Position numbers and translations under genes: made by a program. The notes under the pieces were generated by a model. That model saw nothing but the letters and a program-made list of their open reading frames with translations. It was not told the origin of the DNA and searched no databases. Of a stretch of 5,299 nt of DNA, positions 1-5,221 are shown one piece after another. Within the stretch, counting starts at the first letter, position 1. Every line of letters begins with the position of its first letter. The DNA is from Mycoplasmatota bacterium (GTDB lineage: Bacteria; Bacillota_I; Bacilli_A; RF39; UBA660): positions 1 to 5,299 of the forward strand of contig DUWA01000083.1 in NCBI GenBank assembly GCA_012840755.1, in the 5' to 3' direction.

Positions 1-1182
1 AATTAATTCCAATTCATTATTATATCTTTGAATAGTATTTTCTTTATCATCATATATATATAAACTTTTTTCGCCTGTTTCAGTATTCATTCCATAAATA
101 AGAGCGAATCTAGATGTTTCTTTTGTTTTATATACATTAATTTTTGTATCAAATAAGTTTATAGAATACTTTTTATATTTTTTTGGTATTTCACCTTTAT
201 AATCTTCTAAATATAGAACTGTTTTATTAAATGAATACTCATTATATAATTTATATGAATTATTTGTTTTGTCATATACATATAAATTAATATTTCCTTC
301 ACTATCTTTAAGAGCAACAAGTGTAAATTTAGTTATTTCATTATATAGTGCCGGAACATCTTCCTTATCATATTTTACAGTAATAAAATCAAATCCAGAA
401 GGAGCTTCAATTAGTTCGCTTTTTCGAACAACAGTAAAATCCTTATTGTCAATTTTAATATTAATTGGTTCGTATTCTTTTACAACAACATTTATACTAT
501 ATGTTCTAACATTACCGTTTTCGGCAGTAACTTTTATTTCAATACGATTACTTCCTTCTACTAATTCTTTTTCTCCTAACCCACTTATACTAGATTTTGA
601 ATCTTCCTTTGTTCCATTAATAGTTATATTTTTTGTTTCTGGTTCAAGTTCAACCGTATAATCAAGCGTTTGTTTATTAAATACTGGGTTTAAACTACCT
701 TTATCAACTGTTAAACTAGACAAATAATTATTTTTACTATAAGTTGCCTCTAGTTCTGCTTGTGTCATAATTTTTATTGAACGACTACCTTTATTCACAG
801 TCATATAACTTTCAGTATCAAAATCTACAACGGATGCATTACTAATTGAAACAGTTGCATTTCCAGATGCTTTTGCCCTAAATGTGTATGTATATGTTAC
901 ACTTTTTTTATTAGCAGCACTAGCGTAATCAACAGCTCTCAGCCCGCTGGCAGTACTACTGATGAAAGTTAACTTTGATGTGTCATAGCCAACTACTATA
1001 TCCCATGAACCTAATGCTGCACTTGAAGAAATTGTAACACTAAAAGTTACATTATTTCCAACTATAACAGTAGATTTAGATGAAGTTATTGAAATATTAG
1101 CAGTAGCTGCACTTACATTAGTAATAAAACCAAATATACAAAATGTTGTTATTCCTATAATTAATAGTTTGATTTTTCTCAT
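1..1182 (-). CDS. Secreted cohesin-like and cadherin-like domain protein, partial (C-terminus outside window)
   Basis: The frame is open for 394 codons from ATG at 1182 to the window edge, so the C-terminus is missing. Residues 1-25 form a signal peptide: basic MRKIK, a hydrophobic core, and a likely cut after NVSA. Residues about 27-138 are a beta-rich module resembling a cohesin (ITSSKSTVIVGNNVTFSV, then GSWDIVVGYDTSKLTF, then a TYTFRAK strand). Residues about 150-236 match a cadherin-like beta-sandwich (NNYLSSLTVD at the start, VTAENGNVRTYSINV at the end). Residues 237-394 are not recognised but hold two copies of a motif of the form G-x3-LY-x-YD-x3-N-x4-YN. The protein is exported and probably surface-held, perhaps by an anchor beyond the window. 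It is the second gene of an operon behind a dockerin-bearing wall hydrolase, so a scaffold or receptor role is inferred. The cohesin call comes from reading the sequence; another Ig-like fold is the main alternative. Confidence 0.82.
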   Translation of the reverse strand, partial: MRKIKLLIIGITTFCIFGFITNVSAATANISITSSKSTVIVGNNVTFSVTISSSAALGSWDIVVGYDTSKLTFISSTASGLRAVDYASAANKKSVTYTYTFRAKASGNATVSISNASVVDFDTESYMTVNKGSRSIKIMTQAELEATYSKNNYLSSLTVDKGSLNPVFNKQTLDYTVELEPETKNITINGTKEDSKSSISGLGEKELVEGSNRIEIKVTAENGNVRTYSINVVVKEYEPINIKIDNKDFTVVRKSELIEAPSGFDFITVKYDKEDVPALYNEITKFTLVALKDSEGNINLYVYDKTNNSYKLYNEYSFNKTVLYLEDYKGEIPKKYKKYSINLFDTKINVYKTKETSRFALIYGMNTETGEKSLYIYDDKENTIQRYNNELELI

Positions 1183-1188
1183 ATTTAA

Positions 1189-1194
1189 CTCCTT
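1189..1194 (-). promoter_or_regulatory. Shine-Dalgarno AAGGAG of the cohesin-like gene, abutting the upstream stop codon
   Basis: On the minus strand AAGGAG follows directly after the TAA stop of the hydrolase gene (1197-1195) and lies six bases before the ATG at 1182. This fixes the start of the downstream gene and supports translational coupling in one transcript, because no promoter fits in the 12-base gap. Confidence 0.85.
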
Positions 1195-3192
1195 TTATTG
1201 TTGAATACTTATTGATCCAAGTATATGTTTTTGGATTCTTAATAAGTCCACAATATCTACATTTCCATCCTTATTTGTATCTGCTGCTTTTACAAAATAT
1301 TCAGATAGATTAGATGTCCCTAAAATATATTTTTGTACCCTTAACAGATCAACTATATCTATATTACCATCACTATTTATATCACCATATATAGTGGTAA
1401 TAAATTCTTTTGTTTCTGAACCTGTAGTGATAATTATTTTATCACCTGTTCCTAGTTTTGAAGTTGTTTTAATACTTCCATTTACATCTTTTATAATTGT
1501 AGTTGCCTCATTAGTAAGATTAGATATATTTGATATAAATGTCTCTGCAGTTGTTCCAAGATTAATTCCGCTCATGTAATTTTTATTTACTGTAACATTT
1601 ATTTTATTTATTATTGAATCAACTGTAATATTTGAACTAGATGACTTTTTAATTTTAATTGTATATATCTTTGCTTCGCCATTTTGGGCAGTAACTTTGA
1701 TACTAACATTAGTCTCTCCACCAGTTAAAACAATCTTTCCAAGACCGGTTACTGAAGCGTTTGAATTAACAGTACTTCCTGAAAGTGTAACAGCAGTAGT
1801 TAATGCTGGTACCATGACTTCGTATGATGTTAAAGCACCATCGAAGTTAATAATATTCATCCCATCAACAGTAAGAGTTTTTAAATAATTATTAGGACTA
1901 CCTAACGGTGGTAGAGATGTTTTTTGTGGCATATTTGAATATACAGGTATTTTAAATACTAATTTTTCATCAAATACATTTATATTTTTATATGCTTCAT
2001 ATATTTTTAAAGTTTCAGAATAATGTGCTTTAACATTTGTCATATATTGATGATTAATATTTCCACCAACTAGTACATTAAACTTTTGAAAATACAATGT
2101 ATCTTGTCCAATATTAATATAACCATCAGCTATAAAATATGCACCACCCATGATTCCTTTTTCTGGAGTATTCCATGGCAGATTATATTTTCTTTTAATT
2201 GTATCTGAAGATCTATTACCTGCAGCCCAATCAAGTCCCCTTTGAGCTGCACACTCACCATTAGTTGCTCCTATATTATAAAAATTGTATATTCCTGTTC
2301 CATTATAACTTGTACCATTTGACATAGTACATGAATAATCTCCACCAGTACCAGCCAATGTGAATGATTTCCCACTCATTGTTTCTTGTATTATTCTTGA
2401 TGCTAAATGAATTGGACTTACTTTATACTCGCGAGCAGCATTCATAATATAATCTACGTATTTTTCACCATCTGAACCTTGAAATAACTTAAATATCATT
2501 TCTCTTGTATGAACTTCTTCATTATATGAAAGTTCCTCAAACATCCAAATATCGTCGATATTTATAAAATTTCTTGGGTCCATAAAGTATGCAATAGTTT
2601 CTTTATTTGCTGCAAACCAGGTAGTACCATCTGTAGGAGTGTATGTGTCCGTATAATAACTGTAATAACCAGGTTCGGTTAATCTTAATCCTTCTGATGA
2701 TGTTAGTTTTCCATTTATATATGTACGATTTTCAATATCAGCTCTATACTTTTGTTCTGTTACTACTTGTTCAAAAGTTTTCCCTGTATAGTATGGTTTA
2801 AAAATCCAATTAGGATATTTTTTTTGAAGTTGTTGTATTAAAACTTGATAATCAGCTGGGAAATCAGAGTTGTCGTTTATTTCATAAACTGAAGCAAATT
2901 GTGAACATATATAACCTACTGTTGTAGAATTATATTGCACTTTATACCAAACTGCATCACATCCACCCTCATCATTTACAGTTGCTAAATAATCATATCT
3001 AGAATCTTTTATTAATTCATCAACTATTATACTATGATTAATACTTGGACCTGTTCGCATTCTAACTTTTGTATCCTCAATAATAACTATTTTTTTCAAT
3101 CCCGCACTTACTAAGAAATATGGTGTCAACAAAAAATGAAAACAAATTGTAAAACATATCATTAGTGATATAATAATTCTTAATCGTTTCAT
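1195..3192 (-). CDS. Secreted SH3b-glucosaminidase peptidoglycan hydrolase with cadherin-like and dockerin domains
   Basis: This 665-residue exported enzyme probably cleaves the glycan strands of peptidoglycan as an N-acetylglucosaminidase. Domains in order: signal peptide (1-30, cut near LVSA); SH3b (about 33-102, ending GYICSQFASVY), which would bind the wall; a glucosaminidase region (about 190-400) with FMDPRNFIN, ELSYNEEVHT, ASRIIQE, GQDTLYFQKFNV and HQYMTN; a cadherin-like beta-sandwich (about 434-516); a companion domain (about 520-600); and a type I dockerin (602-660). E270 in IIQETMSGKS is the likely catalytic acid by analogy with the QESG motif of GH73 enzymes. Both dockerin calcium loops are complete: D604, N606, D608, N610, D612, D615 and D638, N640, D642, N644, D646, D649. 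The start has GGAGGTG four bases upstream. It leads an operon with the cohesin-like gene. Paired cysteines (78/96, 288/314) could form disulfides. Muramidase or endoglycosidase activity on another glycan is possible. Confidence 0.93.
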   Translation of the reverse strand: MKRLRIIISLMICFTICFHFLLTPYFLVSAGLKKIVIIEDTKVRMRTGPSINHSIIVDELIKDSRYDYLATVNDEGGCDAVWYKVQYNSTTVGYICSQFASVYEINDNSDFPADYQVLIQQLQKKYPNWIFKPYYTGKTFEQVVTEQKYRADIENRTYINGKLTSSEGLRLTEPGYYSYYTDTYTPTDGTTWFAANKETIAYFMDPRNFINIDDIWMFEELSYNEEVHTREMIFKLFQGSDGEKYVDYIMNAAREYKVSPIHLASRIIQETMSGKSFTLAGTGGDYSCTMSNGTSYNGTGIYNFYNIGATNGECAAQRGLDWAAGNRSSDTIKRKYNLPWNTPEKGIMGGAYFIADGYINIGQDTLYFQKFNVLVGGNINHQYMTNVKAHYSETLKIYEAYKNINVFDEKLVFKIPVYSNMPQKTSLPPLGSPNNYLKTLTVDGMNIINFDGALTSYEVMVPALTTAVTLSGSTVNSNASVTGLGKIVLTGGETNVSIKVTAQNGEAKIYTIKIKKSSSSNITVDSIINKINVTVNKNYMSGINLGTTAETFISNISNLTNEATTIIKDVNGSIKTTSKLGTGDKIIITTGSETKEFITTIYGDINSDGNIDIVDLLRVQKYILGTSNLSEYFVKAADTNKDGNVDIVDLLRIQKHILGSISIQQ

Positions 3193-3227
3193 TATGCACC
3201 TCCAATATTTCTACATAATTCAACAAT

Positions 3228-3256
3228 ATTATATCAAAAAATGATTTCAATTTCAA
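3228..3256 (-). promoter_or_regulatory. Sigma-A-type promoter of the hydrolase/cohesin operon
   Basis: On the minus strand -35 TTGAAA (3256-3251) is separated by 17 bases from -10 TATAAT (3233-3228), which is preceded by TGA, making it an extended -10. Transcription should begin near 3221 and give a leader of about 29 bases holding the GGAGGTG ribosome binding site at 3203-3197. No room remains in that leader for a riboswitch. Confidence 0.75.
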
Positions 3257-3288
3257 TCTGTATAAAACTTCGAACTAAACGTTTACAT

Positions 3289-3320
3289 AAAAAAGGAAAC
3301 CGTAGCACTACGAGTTTCCT
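3289..3320 (-). terminator. Orphan intrinsic terminator-like hairpin, minus orientation
   Basis: The arms 3294-3305 (AGGAAACCGTAG) and 3308-3320 pair over twelve base pairs, with a single bulged A at 3313 and a two-base CA turn that in practice opens to a four-base loop. The A-run at 3289-3294 reads as a U-run after the stem on the minus strand. It lies upstream of the hydrolase promoter, so it is not in that gene's leader, and the neighbour on the other side points away. It may end a short RNA or block stray transcription into the operon promoter. Confidence 0.6.
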
Positions 3321-3321
3321 G

Positions 3322-3338
3322 TGTATCATATAGATACA
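3322..3338. repeat. Small inverted repeat next to the orphan terminator
   Basis: TGTATC and GATACA pair as a perfect six-base stem around the loop ATATA. It sits one base from the terminator-like hairpin, so a transcript on either strand would carry two stem-loops in tandem. It could equally be a dyad for a DNA-binding protein. No function can be assigned. Confidence 0.4.
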
Positions 3339-3378
3339 ATAAATTATATGAAAAAAATACAGTTTATATTACAAAACC

Positions 3379-3407
3379 TTCTTATTATTTAAAAAAAGTG
3401 ATAAAAT
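3379..3407 (+). promoter_or_regulatory. Extended -10 promoter for the phosphatidyltransferase gene
   Basis: The motif TGATAAAAT (3399-3407) fits an extended -10 (TG, one base, TAAAAT). A poor -35, TTCTTA at 3379-3384, lies 17 bases upstream of it. Transcription would start near 3414, just before the ribosome binding site. The region is so AT-rich that chance matches are common, hence moderate confidence. Confidence 0.4.
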
Positions 3408-3415
3408 ATATATTT

Positions 3416-3420
3416 GAGGG
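3416..3420 (+). promoter_or_regulatory. Ribosome binding site GAGGG that decides the phosphatidyltransferase start
   Basis: GAGGG is the only purine-rich match to the 16S tail upstream of this gene, and it lies 11 bases before the ATG at 3432. An in-frame TTG at 3414 would sit on top of it and has only AT-rich sequence upstream, so ATG 3432 is preferred. Confidence 0.55.
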
Positions 3421-3431
3421 ATGATTTAATT

Positions 3432-4316
3432 ATGAAAGAAAAACTAAAAAACTATATTATCTATTTTAAAGATGAAATGAAAAAATCAATAAAAGAGATT
3501 AAGGACCCAAAAACTTTTCATAGACAAATACCTAATTTATTAACTTCATCGAGATTATTTTCACCAGCTGTTATATTACCACTTTTCTTTACTGGTAATA
3601 ATATAGCTGTTGTGCTTGCTGTAGCGGGGTTTGGCTTAACTGATTTATTTGATGGTAAATTAGCAAGAAAATTCAATTCAACATCAAAATTTGGCAAAGA
3701 TTTGGATGCAATTGTAGATAAAGTATTTGTTTTTACGCTGCTGTTACCATTATTATTAACTAATTCTATCATATCAATAACAATATTATTAGAAGCAATT
3801 ATTGCTGTTACTAATGTTAAGTCAGAATTAAAAAAATTTGATGTTTATTCAACAAAAACTGGTAAATTTAAAACCTTTTTCATATATTCAACAATTACTT
3901 TAGGTTATGCAAGTATTTTTAATAATTATTTTTCATTAATATATTATCTAGGAATTCTATCAACCAACCTTATCCAAATAAAAACTGCAACCGAATATAT
4001 TATTAATTATAAAAAACAAAATGACAAAAATTATAAATTAAATCCTAATATCGATCAAGATAATAATATTAACTCTAATGTAAATGACAAAGAAAAAAAT
4101 AATGTTAATTCTATAAACTTTGATATTAAAAATAATATTCCAAATGAAATAAATAATAATCAAAAAAAAGAAAAGGATTTTCAAAATCAGATGGCAGAAC
4201 TAAAAAGATATAAAGTTGATCTTATTGAAGATAATTACCAAAATGAATATAATGATTTAGCTACAAAAAATAACACTATAGAAAATGGGAAAGTTAAAAT
4301 AAAAAATAAGTTTTAA
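3432..4316 (+). CDS. CDP-alcohol phosphatidyltransferase family membrane protein (PgsA/cardiolipin synthase-like) with long Asn/Lys-rich tail
   Basis: This 294-residue membrane enzyme should transfer a phosphatidyl group from CDP-diacylglycerol to an alcohol. Glycerol 3-phosphate is the commonest acceptor in such bacteria (phosphatidylglycerol phosphate synthase). The family signature D-x2-DG-x2-AR-x8-G-x3-D-x3-D is complete: D71, D74, G75, A78, R79, G88, D92 and D96, the acidic residues being the metal-binding and catalytic set. It follows an IPNLLTSSRLFSPAVILPL segment typical of the first membrane helix. Further hydrophobic stretches lie at about 59-70, 98-128, 150-165 and 167-188. A charged segment of about 33 residues precedes the core. 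Residues about 192-294 form a hydrophilic tail rich in Asn, Lys and Glu that is not part of the usual domain. It has its own promoter and converges on the HAD gene. The acceptor alcohol cannot be read from sequence; cardiolipin synthase of the same fold is an alternative. Confidence 0.88.
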   Translation: MKEKLKNYIIYFKDEMKKSIKEIKDPKTFHRQIPNLLTSSRLFSPAVILPLFFTGNNIAVVLAVAGFGLTDLFDGKLARKFNSTSKFGKDLDAIVDKVFVFTLLLPLLLTNSIISITILLEAIIAVTNVKSELKKFDVYSTKTGKFKTFFIYSTITLGYASIFNNYFSLIYYLGILSTNLIQIKTATEYIINYKKQNDKNYKLNPNIDQDNNINSNVNDKEKNNVNSINFDIKNNIPNEINNNQKKEKDFQNQMAELKRYKVDLIEDNYQNEYNDLATKNNTIENGKVKIKNKF

Positions 4317-4328
4317 AACTTATTTTTT
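4301..4328. terminator. Palindrome shared by two convergent genes, possible weak bidirectional terminator
   Basis: The arms 4301-4314 and 4315-4328 are exact reverse complements, centred inside the stop codon of the phosphatidyltransferase gene. A T-run continues to 4330 on the plus strand, and the A-run at 4301-4306 gives U residues on the minus strand. The stem has only one G-C pair, so termination strength is doubtful. Position between two convergent stop codons (12 bases apart) is the best argument for it. Confidence 0.5.
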
Positions 4329-5009
4329 TTATAAACTATCTACAAAACTTTTAAAACTTGAAACAGTTTCTATACTAACTTTTTTCAATTCGTCAACACT
4401 ATCAGGCATAGCATATCCTTTGAACATAGAATTCATTGACACATCATTTATACCATCACCGATTGTATAAACTGCATCTTTACTAATATTTAAAGCACTT
4501 ATTAATTTATTAATAGCATTTCCTTTTGATACTTCTTTATCCAATATATTTATCCATGTTTCACTTAAATAACCATCAATCTCTGGAAACTCATTTTTGA
4601 TTTTATCTAAAATAATTTCTCCTTTTTCATGATCTACATACTTTGCAATTATTGAAATTGAAGGAGTTTCTACATTGCTTGTAAACTCGACTCCGGTATC
4701 TAAAAGAACCTCTGGAACTCCTCTGCTTTTATTTAAAAACTTATATATTTTTTTTGCTATATCAATATCAATATTTTTTCTATAGATTTCGCGTCCTGTT
4801 CTATCAAAAATCACTCCACCGTCTTTGCAAATAAGAAATGAGTATTTAATATCATAATATTCTATTTCCTCTTTTAAAAGAGAATAATTTCTACCTGTTG
4901 CTATAATAAAAACATTCCCACGATTAACAAAATTATTAATTGCCTCTATATTTTCTTCAAACTTTAAATTAAAGAATGTATGATCAAAATCACTAACTAA
5001 AACTTTCAT
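4329..5009 (-). CDS. Cof-type (class IIB) HAD-superfamily hydrolase
   Basis: This 226-residue cytoplasmic protein has all four HAD motifs: motif I DFDHT with nucleophile D7 and acid/base D9; motif II ATGR with T38 and R40; motif III K162 in SKGNAI; and motif IV GDGINDV with D185 and D189 for magnesium. Between about 80 and 155 lies a small alpha/beta cap of the IIB type. Family members remove phosphate from sugar phosphates, flavin mononucleotide or similar small molecules; the substrate cannot be told from sequence. It is shorter than the roughly 270 residues common for Cof proteins, and it has His where most have Gly in DxDGT. The start is supported by AGAGGTG (5020-5014) four bases upstream and by a strong promoter. 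It is a single-gene unit, convergent with the phosphatidyltransferase. Confidence 0.92.
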   Translation of the reverse strand: MKVLVSDFDHTFFNLKFEENIEAINNFVNRGNVFIIATGRNYSLLKEEIEYYDIKYSFLICKDGGVIFDRTGREIYRKNIDIDIAKKIYKFLNKSRGVPEVLLDTGVEFTSNVETPSISIIAKYVDHEKGEIILDKIKNEFPEIDGYLSETWINILDKEVSKGNAINKLISALNISKDAVYTIGDGINDVSMNSMFKGYAMPDSVDELKKVSIETVSSFKSFVDSL

Positions 5010-5032
5010 TTAACACCTCTTTATACTAATTT

Positions 5033-5061
5033 ATTATACTATATTTTTATAATGATATCAA
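5033..5061 (-). promoter_or_regulatory. Sigma-A-type promoter of the HAD hydrolase gene
   Basis: On the minus strand -35 TTGATA (5061-5056) and -10 TATAAT (5038-5033) are 17 bases apart, close to consensus. Transcription should begin near 5026, leaving a leader of about 17 bases with the AGAGGTG ribosome binding site. Confidence 0.75.
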
Positions 5062-5071
5062 ACATTTTAAT

Positions 5072-5094
5072 AAAAAAAACGGATTAACCGTTTT
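5072..5094 (-). terminator. Intrinsic terminator, minus orientation, beside the insertion sequence end
   Basis: AAAACGG (5076-5082) and CCGTTTT (5088-5094) form a seven-base stem around ATTAA. The eight A residues at 5072-5079 give a U-run on the minus strand that overlaps the foot of the stem. It would end a minus-strand transcript arriving from the right, just upstream of the HAD promoter. No such gene is visible, because the insertion sequence starts within a few bases. Confidence 0.65.
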
Positions 5095-5108
5095 ATTGGT
5101 TCTATAAT

Positions 5109-5142
5109 AAATAGTGTTGGTGGGAAAAATCAACACTATTTT
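5109..5142 (+). terminator. Subterminal IS hairpin with terminator-like form
   Basis: AAATAGTGTTG (5109-5119) and CAACACTATTT (5131-5141) are perfect reverse complements, 11 base pairs around an 11-base loop, ending in TTTT on the plus strand. It stands upstream of the transposase promoter, so it could stop transcripts entering from the flank, as several insertion sequences do. It may also overlap the terminal inverted repeat that the transposase binds. Confidence 0.5.
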
Positions 5143-5178
5143 ATGTTTAATATAAAAGAGACACAAACCAAAAACTTT

Positions 5179-5187
5179 TGATACAAT
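5179..5187 (+). promoter_or_regulatory. Extended -10 promoter of the transposase
   Basis: TGATACAAT fits an extended -10 (TG, one base, TACAAT) with no good -35 at the normal distance. Transcription would start near 5194 and give a leader of about 28 bases containing AAAGGA at 5208-5213. Confidence 0.45.
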
Positions 5188-5221
5188 GTAATTGCAATAA
5201 AACATTGAAAGGAATGGTTTT

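Noticed and set aside
269..661. Plus-strand open frame of 130 codons
   Set aside because: It lies antisense within the cohesin-like gene, whose minus-strand frame is open throughout with signal peptide, domains and ribosome binding site. The plus frame has no such support.
1216..1383. EF-hand calcium sensor instead of dockerin
   Set aside because: The loop spacing, the following LLRxQKxILG helix, two repeats at the C-terminus of a secreted hydrolase and the preceding companion domain all fit a type I dockerin.
1394..1888. Two short plus-strand open frames (1394-1579 and 1697-1888)
   Set aside because: Both are antisense to the well-supported hydrolase gene and have no recognisable protein features.
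3414..3431. TTG start six codons upstream for the phosphatidyltransferase
   Set aside because: It would overlap the only ribosome binding site and lacks one of its own; ATG at 3432 is the better start.
3193..3431. Riboswitch or T-box leader in the divergent region
   Set aside because: Both promoters lie close to their genes and give leaders of about 20-30 bases, and no known riboswitch core is visible.
3518..3772. Minus-strand open frame of 84 codons
   Set aside because: It is antisense to the catalytic core of the phosphatidyltransferase, where the family signature is complete on the plus strand.
5109..5141. CRISPR repeat or tRNA-like fold
   Set aside because: It is a single hairpin with no second copy or spacer, and there is no cloverleaf; its place at an IS end explains it better.
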